Part shown: in pieces, positions 27,361-36,495 of the stretch | Layout: each line of letters opens with the position of its first letter | Position numbering within the stretch: the stretch's first letter is position 1 | Assembly (NCBI GenBank): GCA_009738435.1 | Contig: CP046522.1 | Span: 3,565,249 to 3,629,248, forward strand | Direction of reading: 5' to 3' | DNA from: Clostridium bovifaecis | GTDB lineage: Bacteria > Bacillota > Clostridia > Clostridiales > Clostridiaceae | Length of the DNA: 64,000 bases | Translations under genes and position numbers: made by a program | Notes under the pieces: generated by a model | What the model was told of the DNA's origin: nothing | The model's input: only the letters and a program-made list of their open reading frames with translations | Databases searched by the model: none

Positions 27361-27505
27361 AGGCAGGATTTTGCGACGCAAAACCCTTCTAAGCAGAAAG
27401 TGGAAGATGAAAAATGAATGCCATTTTACTATCACAAAACTATATTCACTTTCAACTTTCTGTTATCCGTTTTCCACTAAGAATTTTGCAAGATAAAATA
27501 CTTCG
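27361..27505. repeat. Palindromic intergenic repeat element A
   Basis: Flanked by TTTTGCGACGCAAAA (27370-27384) on the left and ATTTTGCA-agat-AAAAT on the right. Between them, a purine-rich block (27395-27420, GAAAGTGGAAGATGAAAAATG) is an imperfect inverted copy of a pyrimidine-rich block (27445-27478). The layout matches element B at 51086-51212. Confidence 0.6.
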
Positions 27506-27546
27506 GAAGTTATTTTTAGCATTTATCTAAATACATATACTTTATC

Positions 27547-27669
27547 ATGCTAAAAAACATATATGATTCATGGCTGATGCATGAATTAGATGAGCATGGC
27601 TATGATATGAGTTCAGGAACATTTTATCCTATACTGAATAACATAAAAAGTAGCAGACCTCTTATATAG
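27547..27669 (+). pseudogene. Relic of a PadR-family regulator
   Basis: A 40-codon frame contains HELDEHGYDMSSGTFYPIL, the recognition-helix region of PadR winged-helix repressors (GYxLSPGTLYPIL). It stops after NNIKSSRPLI. PadR proteins are over 100 residues and the beginning and end are missing, so this is a fragment. Confidence 0.7.
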
Positions 27670-27678
27670 AGAAGATAA

Positions 27679-27816
27679 GAGAACTTAAATATTCCTGAAA
27701 AGAAAGTAACATGTACAATTGATGAGAGCGGCAGTGGTAAAACCGTCTTACTTAGGTCTTTAAACAAAGTCATAAGCTGCGATTCTGGCGATATATACTT
27801 TAATAGATTAATTTAA
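27679..27816 (+). pseudogene. Relic of an ABC transporter ATPase
   Basis: The frame reads NLNIPEKKVTCTIDESGSGKTVLLRSLNKVI and SCDSGDIYFN, the N-terminal Walker A region of an ABC ATPase, then stops. The usual G-x-S-G-S-G-K-[ST] has lost its first Gly (DESGSGKT). No start codon, ribosome site or remaining domain is present. Confidence 0.75.
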
Positions 27817-27818
27817 GC

Positions 27819-27870
27819 AATAGCAAGTAGAGCACTTATGTTTACAAATATAAGTGCTCTACTTGCTATT
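27819..27870 (-). terminator. Terminator of the M15 peptidase gene
   Basis: A perfect 21-base stem (27819-27839, 27850-27870) with a ten-base loop that begins at the peptidase stop codon. Confidence 0.85.
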
Positions 27871-28816
27871 CACTATCTTTTATTACCTTATCAATTAACT
27901 GAATATATTCTTTTATGTTTGAATCGGAACAAGATACTCCATCATGCCATGGCTTATCTCCAGAAGGCTCATTTGAGAAATACTTTGCCTTTAGAATCAG
28001 CTCTGGTCTATATTCATAGTGCATAATATCAAAATGTCCCCATTTTCCTCCCCAGATGAAGTTATGCTTCTCCATAATTTCAACGATTTCTTTAGGGTAA
28101 CAATCTAATCTTTTTTGTCCTTGCTCTCTATTAGCCCACTTCCAGTAATCCCACTTGCTAGTAGAAAAATCGATAGCAATCCCAAAAGAATGTACGCTTA
28201 ATTGATTTGTTCCGCTAATTAACCTATAATTAAAAGTTCCCATGGTGGGAAAAACATAGTTATATATACCATTACTTCTCTGTGTAATACTTATAATCTC
28301 CTTCATGGCTAATTGTAAGGCTTCTGCTGCCTTATTATTTCGGTTAAAAGAAGAATATCCGTATCCAGCCCTTACACTAGCAAGATTTTTTTCAACTTGT
28401 TGTTTTGAGTTACCATAGACTTCCTTAAATAATGGATATGTTCTTATCCGTCCCGGATCAAAATTTTCTGGCATTAGCTTTCCATTGTTGGAAAGAGGAT
28501 AAATCTGCTCAAGCATATCCTGCAAATCCGCGTTATTTAGCTTTTCATTAAAACCCTTTTGCCTTTTATCATCATATAAAATGTGTTTTCCAGACTTCAT
28601 CACTACATATACTTTATCATCCTTGCCTTTTTCTATATTATTAATATACTCAGGATAAGCCATCATAAGGCATAGCAAATCTCTCTTCATAGTAGTATTA
28701 TAACTTTGTTTCTCTGGATTCTCTGCTCCTAAAACTAACTTATGCACTCCTGTTAGGCTAGTACTAATAATGGAAATAAATAAGGAAAACATCCCTACCT
28801 TGATAATCTTTTTCAT
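27866..28816 (-). CDS. M15-family D-Ala-D-Ala carboxypeptidase-like protein, exported
   Basis: 316 residues. Residues 7-29 form a signal peptide. The C-terminal half holds the peptidase: SVHSFGIAIDFST (zinc His and Asp) and WGGKWGHFDIMHYEYRPEL (second His region), the M15B/C pattern. It probably trims peptidoglycan peptides outside the cell. It is a single gene with its own terminator. The first half (about 35-150) is unassigned. Confidence 0.85.
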   Translation of the reverse strand: MKKIIKVGMFSLFISIISTSLTGVHKLVLGAENPEKQSYNTTMKRDLLCLMMAYPEYINNIEKGKDDKVYVVMKSGKHILYDDKRQKGFNEKLNNADLQDMLEQIYPLSNNGKLMPENFDPGRIRTYPLFKEVYGNSKQQVEKNLASVRAGYGYSSFNRNNKAAEALQLAMKEIISITQRSNGIYNYVFPTMGTFNYRLISGTNQLSVHSFGIAIDFSTSKWDYWKWANREQGQKRLDCYPKEIVEIMEKHNFIWGGKWGHFDIMHYEYRPELILKAKYFSNEPSGDKPWHDGVSCSDSNIKEYIQLIDKVIKDSE

Positions 28817-28905
28817 AGCATCACCAACTTTATGTTATATTTTTCTGCCATAAGTTTAGTATGCTCAAAAGATTTCAATTTTACTAAAGCAAAAATTTAC
28901 CCACT

Positions 28906-29211
28906 TTAACACTTAGCTTTACTTTTTATACCTTCATACAAATAATCCAAGTATTCCGTATCTGTTCCTTCTTCTTTTAGCATATCTATTCTACTTCTTG
29001 TTTTGTCTAATGCATCCTTTGCCTCATCAAAATCCCTCTGCTTTATACAGCTACTTGAATATTCTAATAGGTAGTCAATTTTTAAAACTACCTCAGCTAA
29101 ATCTTCTCTATCATCATTTACTAAATCAACTAGTAAAGAATAAATTTTAGAGGAAGTTTTTGCCTTAGCGTTATATAAAAGCTTACTATTTCTTGTGGTC
29201 TTTTTCGCCAT
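28906..29211 (-). CDS. Conserved small helical protein, unknown function
   Basis: 101 residues from ATG 29211, chosen because GAGGTGGAG lies just upstream; an earlier in-frame start (29292) has none. Basic N-terminus (MAKKTTRNSKLL), then helical, charged sequence with coiled-coil character (DLAEVVLKIDYLLEYSSSCIKQRDFDEAKDAL resembles a TPR-like helix pair). No signal or TM segment. I do not recognise the family. Confidence 0.6.
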   Translation of the reverse strand: MAKKTTRNSKLLYNAKAKTSSKIYSLLVDLVNDDREDLAEVVLKIDYLLEYSSSCIKQRDFDEAKDALDKTRSRIDMLKEEGTDTEYLDYLYEGIKSKAKC

Positions 29212-29345
29212 ATTCTCCACCTCTTCTTTATATAATTCTTGCCCAAATATCTTATCATAATCATCCCATATAATAAAATAGTTACTAAACAACTTATTAA
29301 GTTTAAATCATAAATTGAAAACATTATATATGTAAAATATCATAC

Positions 29346-29379
29346 ACTAAAAAAGTAGTGCCCATATAATCACTACTTT
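29346..29379 (-). terminator. Terminator of the TetR-flavodoxin-FMN operon
   Basis: AAAGTAGTG pairs with CACTACTTT across a ten-base loop and is followed by six T on the minus strand, 13 bases after the FMN-binding gene. Confidence 0.85.
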
Positions 29380-29391
29380 ACATAAAACCTA

Positions 29392-29781
29392 CTATTTATT
29401 TTTTAATGCAGTTTCAATAGCTTTTAAATATGCCTTAGATGTAGCTGTAGCTCCTGAAATTTCATCTACATTTATACTCTGATTTTTAACTACTCTACTA
29501 AATAATTCTTCTGCTACCTCTGGCTTTGAAAAGAGAACATCTTCAATTAAATTCACTTTATCAATTTTATGATTTTTAACTATTACCTCTACCTTGTTTG
29601 ACCATCTTCCTGCTTTATGCTCTCCATTATAAACTCCATCTTCAAGAGACGATATTGATATATTGTCAATTATTATATTACTTTCTTTCTCAAGCCCTCT
29701 AATAAGAAAAAGTGTTCCTCCTATACCAACAAGTAACATGATAGCTACTACTGACAGAATTATTTTTAAAAACAGTTTCAT
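29392..29781 (-). CDS. FMN-binding domain protein, membrane-anchored
   Basis: 129 residues. One N-terminal TM helix (5-27) and a short FMN-binding domain with DGVYNGEHKAGRWSNKVEVIV and DEISGATATSKAYLKAIETAL. The SGATATS motif is where FMN is attached through a phosphoester in RnfG/NqrC relatives. The domain faces outside. It follows a flavodoxin gene by 20 bases, which suggests a small electron-transfer pair. Confidence 0.88.
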   Translation of the reverse strand: MKLFLKIILSVVAIMLLVGIGGTLFLIRGLEKESNIIIDNISISSLEDGVYNGEHKAGRWSNKVEVIVKNHKIDKVNLIEDVLFSKPEVAEELFSRVVKNQSINVDEISGATATSKAYLKAIETALKNK

Positions 29782-29801
29782 TGTAATCCCCCTCTTGCAA
29801 T

Positions 29802-30305
29802 TTAAGCATTATTAATTAAATGTGCAAAATTGACGATGTTTTCATCTAAAATTATTGATATATTCTTCTTTCCATCCATTTGAAGAATTCCTTTGTTTGA
29901 TTTAGTTGCCATTTTAACAATAAATCTTTCAAATACACTCATCTTTTCAAATAAAAACTCGCCTCCAAAATTATCCTTAGCAACAGCCATGTTTAAAAGT
30001 TCTGGTGGATAGGAACTATTTAATTGCGTATCAGCATTATCTTTATTCATACAACATATAAATAATCCGATCTTCTTCTTCTTTAGTTCCTTTAAATTCA
30101 CATTACAAAATTCAGCAATTTCTTTTTGTATTCTCCCTGCATAGATTGAACCACCAATAATGATTTTATCAAAAGGGCTTATATCAAATATCTGCCCTTT
30201 CTTTGCATGTAAAATTGTCACTTCTCCATCAAGCTTGCTCTTTAAAACTTTGCTGCATTTTTCCGCGCATCCGTGTCTTGACCCATAAACAATAAGTGTC
30301 TTCAT
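29802..30305 (-). CDS. Flavodoxin-domain protein
   Basis: 167 residues, long-chain flavodoxin-like fold. The N-terminus TLIVYGSRHGCAEKCSKVL is the FMN phosphate loop; IIIGGSIYAGRIQKEI is the second FMN contact. It resembles the HemG-like/flavodoxin_5 group. It is the middle gene of a TetR-controlled operon with the FMN-binding protein. Confidence 0.88.
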   Translation of the reverse strand: MKTLIVYGSRHGCAEKCSKVLKSKLDGEVTILHAKKGQIFDISPFDKIIIGGSIYAGRIQKEIAEFCNVNLKELKKKKIGLFICCMNKDNADTQLNSSYPPELLNMAVAKDNFGGEFLFEKMSVFERFIVKMATKSNKGILQMDGKKNISIILDENIVNFAHLINNA

Positions 30306-30321
30306 TGTTCTATACCTCCAT

Positions 30322-30936
30322 TTACTTTAATAATCCATTTATAAGAACTTCAAAATGATGATTTATCAACCTTTCCTTTTGATCCTCAGATACGTTCTTT
30401 TCCAATATTAATCTACTAAGAAGCCCATGAGTTGATGTCCATATAATCTGTGCCGTAAGCTCTACATCCATCGTTCTAAACTTACCCTTTTTAGCACCTA
30501 ATACCAGCAAGTTACAAAGACTTTGTATACTTTGCCGCTCTTTGGAAATACCTTCAGACAGTATATTTACTCTTTCTTGTATTCCTTCAATATCATTCAT
30601 TAAAATAGCTCTAAATTGTTGTGGCGTCTTTAGCATAAGCTCTATATAAGCCCTTAAGGCCTCTATTATTGATGTCTCTGGATTTTCCTCATCTATAGGA
30701 ATTTGTTCTATACTTCTTAATATTTCTTTATATCCCTCTTCTACAACGTAAGTTATTATTTCAGATTTATCCTTAAAGTAATGATAAATAATTCCTGGAG
30801 AATATTCTATCTTATTAGCAATCTTTCTTATAGATAAATTCTCATAACCTTCTCTAGCTAATATTTCACTTGCTGCATCTATTATTTTTTTTCTTATAAC
30901 TTCTCTTTCTAATTGCCTTCTTTCGCTTATTCCCAT
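30322..30936 (-). CDS. TetR-family repressor
   Basis: 204 residues. Residues 11-58 form the TetR helix-turn-helix (IIDAASEILAREGYENLSIRKIANKIEYSPGIIYHYFKDKSEI); the C-terminal half is the ligand/dimer domain (about 80-200). It is the first gene of the operon, GGAGG before ATG 30936, so it should repress itself and the flavodoxin and FMN genes through the palindrome at 30982-30996. Confidence 0.93.
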   Translation of the reverse strand: MGISERRQLEREVIRKKIIDAASEILAREGYENLSIRKIANKIEYSPGIIYHYFKDKSEIITYVVEEGYKEILRSIEQIPIDEENPETSIIEALRAYIELMLKTPQQFRAILMNDIEGIQERVNILSEGISKERQSIQSLCNLLVLGAKKGKFRTMDVELTAQIIWTSTHGLLSRLILEKNVSEDQKERLINHHFEVLINGLLK

Positions 30937-30981
30937 AACTGCCTCCGATTTATCGCTCTGTTTTTAAACGCTGTAATAACA

Positions 30982-30996
30982 TTAAACACTGTTCAA
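30982..30996. promoter_or_regulatory. Candidate TetR operator
   Basis: TTAAACACTGTTCAA, an imperfect 15-base palindrome around AACA-N-TGTT, 46 bases before the tetR start. The remaining 30997-31249 region up to the ung promoter shows no gene that I can support. Confidence 0.5.
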
Positions 30997-31249
30997 TATT
31001 ATTTTAGCACAACATCAAATATATGTAAATATAGGTTTCAACTTACTTTATGCTTTATTTAGATTAGCAGGATAGAAAAAGTAATATATTACTTGATATG
31101 TTGATATAGAATTATCGTGCGGGACTTATAGCTGGTAAACTTAAAGAGATTAAAATGAAATAGATATGAAATCGACGATTCTAAACTTGACTTTGAATTC
31201 TACTACAGTATTTTTGTTCTACATTCTTAATTCCCATATACTTTTATGC

Positions 31250-31255
31250 TATAAT
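31250..31255 (+). promoter_or_regulatory. -10 element of the ung promoter
   Basis: TATGCTATAAT contains the extended -10 TGCTATAAT, 18 bases before the ung start. The -35 is not clear. Confidence 0.5.
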
Positions 31256-31272
31256 CTATTGGGGTGATTTAG

Positions 31273-31947
31273 ATGCAAATATTAAAAAATGATTGGCAAA
31301 GCTTGCTAGACTGTGAGTTTAATAAAGATTATTACTTAAAGCTCAGAAGATTTTTGATAAATGAATATAGAACAAAAACTATATACCCGGATATGTATGA
31401 TATATTTAATGCTTTACATTATACAGCTTATAAAGATGTAAAAGCGGTTATATTAGGCCAAGATCCATATCACGGTCCTAATCAGGCACATGGTATGAGT
31501 TTCTCTGTAAAGCCTGGTATCCCATCACCGCCTTCCCTTAAGAATATTTATAAAGAACTCAATGATGATTTAGGGTGTTATATACCTAATAACGGATATT
31601 TAAAGAAATGGGCTGACCAAGGAGTTATGCTCCTTAATACCGTATTAACAGTTAGAGAAGGCCAAGCAAATTCTCACCAAAATATAGGTTGGGAACAGTT
31701 TACTGATAAAATAATTAGTTTGTTGAATCAGAGAGAAGAGCCTATGGTTTTTATACTATGGGGAAAAAATGCTCACTCTAAATTGAGTATGATAACTAAC
31801 CCGAGACACTACATATTAAGGTCTGTTCATCCAAGTCCACTCTCTGCACACAGAGGCTTCTTCGGAAGTAAGCCTTTTTCTAAAGCCAATAATTTTCTTA
31901 CTTCCATAGGCAAGACACCTATAGACTGGCAAATTGAAAATATATAA
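31273..31947 (+). CDS. ung: Uracil-DNA glycosylase
   Basis: 224 residues, normal length. It removes uracil from DNA in base-excision repair. Motifs: [18 protein letters not shown] (catalytic Asp and water-activating loop), [16 protein letters not shown], and [17 protein letters not shown] (DNA-insertion loop). ATG 31273 follows GGGGTG. It is a single gene ending in a shared terminator. Confidence 0.97.
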   Translation: MQILKNDWQSLLDCEFNKDYYLKLRRFLINEYRTKTIYPDMYDIFNALHYTAYKDVKAVILGQDPYHGPNQAHGMSFSVKPGIPSPPSLKNIYKELNDDLGCYIPNNGYLKKWADQGVMLLNTVLTVREGQANSHQNIGWEQFTDKIISLLNQREEPMVFILWGKNAHSKLSMITNPRHYILRSVHPSPLSAHRGFFGSKPFSKANNFLTSIGKTPIDWQIENI

Positions 31948-31988
31948 ATTTTATTGTTTTCTTTATCATAACAATTCTTATATAAATA

Positions 31989-32026
31989 AAAGTCTTAATT
32001 ACTATACCTTTAGTAATTAAGACTTT
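31989..32026. terminator. Bidirectional terminator between ung and mutS2-like gene
   Basis: A perfect 15-base stem (AAAGTCTTAATTACT and its complement) with an eight-base loop, A- and T-rich on the outer sides. Confidence 0.88.
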
Positions 32027-32044
32027 CATTTATATTTTATATCT

Positions 32045-33931
32045 TCATTTTAAACTTTCTTTTCTTATCTTTTTTAATGCTTTTTTAGAACCTCTCTCAA
32101 TATCCTTTTCTAGTTTCCTTTCCTTATAGCTTACAAATAATTGATTTAAATCATAACCCTCTGGATAAAGTTCACTCGCCTTTAATTCTAGTTTTATTCT
32201 TTTATAATTAACTTCAATAAATTTCTTGTTATATAATACAGTTACATTATTTAATCTATCTCTTTCCTTATATACAATGGCTGGCTCATTATCTTCTAAA
32301 AGAATAACTTTATCTCCTACAGAATATTCATATAAATCCTCATTTGCCTGTCTCTCTTTACTTTTAACATTCTTGCTATCTTTTATTAAATTATAGTTGT
32401 AATTTTTAGTTTCCATATATTCTCTTGCTTTATCTATGATTGAGTCATATAATCTCATCTTTTTAGAAATATATAGAGCATTACTATCTCCTACTTTTCC
32501 TATACTAAGCTTGTATAATGGTTCAAGGGTTTCTTTTTCAAACTCCATAGCCGCATTTTCAAAATCAGGATGTTCTTTTGAGAAGTTTTTTATTTCTCCA
32601 TAATGGGTAGTTGCTATAGTTATGCATCCCTTATGATATAATTCTTCTAGTATTGCAATAGCTAAAGCTGATCCTTCATTCGGTTCTGTTCCACTACCAA
32701 TTTCATCAAACAATAATAATGTTGATTTTGTACTTTTTCTTATTATTTCAGCTAGATTTTTTACATGTGATGAAAACGTACTTAAAGCATTTTCAACACT
32801 TTGATTATCGCCTATATCAACAAATATATTATTAAATATTGAAAGTTCTGTGCCTTCTGCCGCTCCAATATGAAATCCAGATTGTGTTGCTAATGTCAAT
32901 AGCCCTATTGTCTTTAACACTACAGTTTTTCCACCTGCATTTGGTCCTGTTATTATTAACCCTCTATAATTTTCACCAATTTCAAAATCCAAAGGCACAC
33001 TATTCTTAATTAAAGGATACCTCCCTTTAATTATCTTAATGCACCCATGATTATTAAGTTTAGGCTTAATTCCAGCTATTTCTTTGCTATATTTAGCTTT
33101 TGCCAAAATCATATCGTACTCAGATATAACATCAATATTCATCTTTAAATCTTTTATTCTTTCAAAAATCATATCTGTTAAAGTAGCTAATATTTTGTAT
33201 TCTTCAACAGCTTCCTCTGCTTTTAATACACTTAATTCTCTTGTATACTTTGATATAACATTGGGTTCCATAAAAACAGTGGTTCCTTTTGAAGATGCTT
33301 CAACAATAGTCCCTTGAACTTGGTTTTTATATGCAGCCTTAATAGGAATAGTATATTTTCCATTACGCTGACTAACAAAGAATTCCTGGATATACTCCTT
33401 ATTTTCACTGCTTTTAAGGAACTTATCTAATCTATCCTTTATTTTGTCTTCGCATATGTCAATATGTCTTCTTATCTTTTTAAGTTCCTTACTTGCATTT
33501 GAATCAACCATACTTCCTCTAATTGAAATGTTTATTTCCTGTTCAATGTAGCTTAAATCAGAAATATTTTCCCCATAAGCACTTAACGTAGGTGCATATC
33601 CCTCTTTATCCTTTATGAATAACTTGACTTTTCTGCACCCGCTTAAAAAATTTGACATCATAGTCAAATCAGCTGCCTCTAAAGACGCTCCTTTTTCAAC
33701 TTTGTCAATAAGAGGTAATATATTAAAAATACCTTTTAACGGCATATGATAAGACGCATCTATTAATGCTCTTCCCTCTGAAGTTTCATTTAGTCTTTGA
33801 CTTACAACTTCTATATTACTACTTGGCTCTAATTTATCAATTAATCTCTTTCCTAACCCGCTAACGCAGTATCCTTTTATTATTTCTTTTAACTCATAGT
33901 AATGTAATTTTTCTAACGTTTCCTTATTCAT
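32045..33931 (-). CDS. MutS2-like ATPase without Smr domain
   Basis: 628 residues. N-terminal core and lever domains (about 1-300), then the MutS ATPase (about 310-510): GPNAGGKT Walker A, LLLFDEIGSGTEPNEGSALA Walker B/signature, and THYGEIK. Canonical MutS2 is near 785 residues with a C-terminal Smr nuclease domain; here the protein ends after a basic helical tail (KKALKKIRKESLK), so it is a shorter paralogue. MutS2 proteins act in recombination control and on collided ribosomes. The 5' leader carries an intrinsic terminator. Confidence 0.88.
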   Translation of the reverse strand: MNKETLEKLHYYELKEIIKGYCVSGLGKRLIDKLEPSSNIEVVSQRLNETSEGRALIDASYHMPLKGIFNILPLIDKVEKGASLEAADLTMMSNFLSGCRKVKLFIKDKEGYAPTLSAYGENISDLSYIEQEINISIRGSMVDSNASKELKKIRRHIDICEDKIKDRLDKFLKSSENKEYIQEFFVSQRNGKYTIPIKAAYKNQVQGTIVEASSKGTTVFMEPNVISKYTRELSVLKAEEAVEEYKILATLTDMIFERIKDLKMNIDVISEYDMILAKAKYSKEIAGIKPKLNNHGCIKIIKGRYPLIKNSVPLDFEIGENYRGLIITGPNAGGKTVVLKTIGLLTLATQSGFHIGAAEGTELSIFNNIFVDIGDNQSVENALSTFSSHVKNLAEIIRKSTKSTLLLFDEIGSGTEPNEGSALAIAILEELYHKGCITIATTHYGEIKNFSKEHPDFENAAMEFEKETLEPLYKLSIGKVGDSNALYISKKMRLYDSIIDKAREYMETKNYNYNLIKDSKNVKSKERQANEDLYEYSVGDKVILLEDNEPAIVYKERDRLNNVTVLYNKKFIEVNYKRIKLELKASELYPEGYDLNQLFVSYKERKLEKDIERGSKKALKKIRKESLK

Positions 33932-34263
33932 ATCAATAAACCTTCCTTGCTTTTTATTACACTACAAGTCAACGAAATCTCGATAGATTTCTATTTTTGT
34001 ATAATAAAAAAAGCTATGGATACCCCACAGCTTAAAATTCAACAATTAATAAAGGTAATTCTATTACCTCTTTAAAGTAAATTCGTGGACTTGTATCTTC
34101 AATAGTAAAAATTAATTCCATGACAAATAAAAGGCGTAACACACCCTATTTTTTAGAATTAATATTTAAGTTAACTACTTTAGATACTAAACACTCACAA
34201 AAATACCTCTCTTCTCTGAAATCTATCCCCCATAGTATACACTAAATTTAATCTAGCTGTCAA
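33932..34263 (-). promoter_or_regulatory. mutS2-like gene promoter and attenuator-like leader
   Basis: Promoter: TTGACA (34258-34263), 18 bases, TATACT (34234-34239). The leader of about 295 bases has, in order, a three-codon mini-frame (GTG AGT GTT TAG, 34198-34187) behind AGAGAGG, a GGTAAT-aga-ATTACC hairpin (34054-34068), an intrinsic terminator (34003-34034: AAGCT..TGG/CCA..AGCTT plus seven T) and a GAAATCT/AGATTTC hairpin (33977-33994) just before the gene. The layout suggests regulated read-through. No T-box or known riboswitch consensus is seen. Confidence 0.6.
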
Positions 34264-34329
34264 TGTCATTTCCCCTAAGCTTTTTTACTACACAATTATA
34301 AAAATCTTATTTGCCACCAGTTTCCTCAT

Positions 34330-34809
34330 TTATTTGTGATACGGTTCTCCGTTAATTATCCTAAATCCTCTATAAACTTGCTCTAGCAATATAACTCTCA
34401 TAAGTTGATGAGGAAACGTCATCTTTGAAAAAGAAAGTTTGTAATCTGCTCTACTTAATACATCTTTGGATAATCCTAAAGAACCTCCTATTACAAAGGC
34501 AATATTACTGTTCCCCCTTACCCCTTTCTCTTTTATAAAGTCTGCTAACTCCTCTGAAGTTAACATTTCTCCTTCTATAGCTAAAGCTATAACAAACATA
34601 GTATCTTTAATATGCTTTAATATATTACTTCCTTCTTTTTCTTTTATCATTAGCTCTTCTTTCTCTGAAGCATTATCTGGAGTTTTTTCATCGTTTAACT
34701 CAATAACTTCAAGTTTACAGTATCTACTTAACCTTTTACTATACTCATCAATTGCACTTTTTAGATATTTCTCCTTTAGCTTTCCAACGCAAATAACCGT
34801 TATATTCAT
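34330..34809 (-). CDS. rlmH: 23S rRNA (pseudouridine1915-N3)-methyltransferase RlmH
   Basis: 159 residues, SPOUT family knot fold. Motifs: [14 protein letters not shown] (SAM-binding loop), [35 protein letters not shown] (knot and C-terminus). It methylates pseudouridine 1915 in 23S rRNA. It overlaps the response-regulator gene by four bases, so they are cotranscribed. Confidence 0.97.
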   Translation of the reverse strand: MNITVICVGKLKEKYLKSAIDEYSKRLSRYCKLEVIELNDEKTPDNASEKEELMIKEKEGSNILKHIKDTMFVIALAIEGEMLTSEELADFIKEKGVRGNSNIAFVIGGSLGLSKDVLSRADYKLSFSKMTFPHQLMRVILLEQVYRGFRIINGEPYHK

Positions 34810-35665
34810 TTTTTCTCCGTCCCTTTAATCTGGTTTATTTTATCTACTATTTTATATGTTACCTTTGATATAAGTTCTTCCTTATTGTTGCCATCCTCAG
34901 GATAGTTAGCAAAAGCACATTCTAAATAATACTCTTCAAACCTTTTATTCTGTTGTTTTATATCTTTAAAAAACTCATTTATCTTTTGAATAATTATCTT
35001 TTCCTTGTTCTCGCTATTAACCTTAAATGTTGCTACAAAGCTTTGAGCCCCATATTTAATAAACAAATCTGCACCTTCTAATATCTCTTTTAATTTAGGA
35101 TAAATAATATTTCCTAAACCAACATATTCTTTCTCCATATCTGATGTAAACTCATCCACAGCCTTAAAAAGAGTTATCATCATAAGTGAGAAGACATTAT
35201 CTTTATTTTTAGCATTTTCTAATTCCTTGGATAGATAATCTTGAAAATCCAAAGATACCTTTTTATCATTTTCTTCAGACTCTTTATTAGTATTCTTATT
35301 TTTCTTATCCATGCCTTTTACTATTCTATTTAATAGCATCTTTTCATCAAATGGCTTTAAGATATAATCTACCGCTCCTGCTCTTATGCTTTTTGCAAAT
35401 TCCTTTCTTCTATTTTCAGAGGTCACTATTAATACTGGTACTTCTATGCCCCTTTTCTTTAATTTATGCAATATATCTATGCCACTTTCCTTCTCTAAAT
35501 TAACTTCCATTACTATTAATGAAACGTCGTAATTTAATTCGGTTAATATAGTAAGTAGTTGGAAAGAATTTACTGCTTCGTATACGTTTATTTGATAATC
35601 ACACACTAATTCCTTAATTCTATTTCTTACGTAAGCTTTACTATCTAATATTATTATATTTTCAT
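34806..35665 (-). CDS. Atypical response regulator with degenerate GGDEF-like domain, N-terminal frameshift
   Basis: Restored length about 286 residues. ATG 35665 has GGAG in front but reads three codons and stops; one extra A in the AAAA run (35659-35662) gives [13 protein letters not shown], a normal receiver start. In the receiver the acceptor Asp is Glu (VMEVNL, residue 54), while T (LIVTSE) and K (LKPFDE) remain. The C-terminal part follows the GGDEF fold ([28 protein letters not shown]) but GGDEF is GAQSF, so it should not make c-di-GMP. It is likely a signal-independent or protein-binding module. Confidence 0.75.
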
Positions 35666-35847
35666 AAAATCAACTCCTATATACTACCTCATAATGTTTC
35701 TAACAATTGTCCTTATACTAAGTTTCGTTGTAAATCATAACTTCTACAATCATTTATGAAATAAAAACCAATTTTATCGTGGTATAAGTATACTATTAAT
35801 TATTCTTTAATCTTTTATATCTACGAGGTAATACAGAAGTAAAAGCA

Positions 35848-35891
35848 CACAATATGATGATATCAAGGTTTATCATCACACTGCGTGCCTC
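35848..35891. terminator. Imperfect hairpin after the SEC-C gene
   Basis: GCAC..GATGATA-loop-TATCATC..GTGC, a nested stem 19 bases after the SEC-C stop. No T run on the minus strand, so terminator function is uncertain. Confidence 0.4.
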
Positions 35892-35909
35892 TCTATATTA
35901 AAACTATGT

Positions 35910-36413
35910 TTATGCTGTAACTCCACAGCACTTCTTATATTTCTTACCGCTTCCACATGGACATGGGTCATTTCTTCCTGTTTTTTCTTCTCTTACTATA
36001 ACTTTAGAAGCTCTCCATGCCTTTGTAATTTCTTTTCTCTTTTCTTCTGAGAATATTCCATCCCATTGAGGAAGGTTATATAAATAGTCAGCTTTTGCAT
36101 CTACCATATTAAAGTATAGTTTTTCTAAATCTACTTTTAATTCAATTTGTGTATCTTTTTCAATGTTTTCTATATCTAATTGTTCTATAAGGCTATCATT
36201 GATTCCATCTAAAAATCCTACAAAAAAGTTTAAAGGAGTGTTAAATTTAGTTGCTAGTTCTTCTACTGTTCCTTTAGCAACTTCTTTATGACTAGCTAAT
36301 AGCTTAGTGTATATGTTTTTTTCCATATCACCATATTCTCTCCAAAATGCTGCTTCTCCTTTATGTTTTACATAATCTACGACCATATTTGTCCAATCTT
36401 TGTACAAACTCAT
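35910..36413 (-). CDS. SEC-C motif protein
   Basis: 167 residues. A helical N-terminal domain (1-140, unknown) and a C-terminal SEC-C zinc motif [19 protein letters not shown] (about 146-164), as at the end of SecA. SEC-C modules bind zinc and contact SecB or ribosomes. AAGGAG precedes ATG 36413. No neighbour gives a specific role. Confidence 0.85.
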   Translation of the reverse strand: MSLYKDWTNMVVDYVKHKGEAAFWREYGDMEKNIYTKLLASHKEVAKGTVEELATKFNTPLNFFVGFLDGINDSLIEQLDIENIEKDTQIELKVDLEKLYFNMVDAKADYLYNLPQWDGIFSEEKRKEITKAWRASKVIVREEKTGRNDPCPCGSGKKYKKCCGVTA

Positions 36414-36495
36414 TCTTCATTCTCCTTCTGTAAATTATATTCAACTATAATCTTCTACTATTATAATAAAATTTTACTTTTTTTTCAATTGTAAT

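Noticed and set aside
31080..31200. Possible gene relic between tetR and ung
   Set aside because: Short frames only (about 16 codons) with no recognisable motif.
34040..34120. 28-codon frame on the minus strand in the mutS2-like leader
   Set aside because: No ribosome site upstream of its ATG and no conserved features; the hairpins explain the region better.
34003..34263. T-box riboswitch in the mutS2-like leader (AGGGTGTGTTACGCC)
   Set aside because: The match to AGGGTGGNACCGCG is poor, and it is too far from the terminator; no specifier stem could be drawn.
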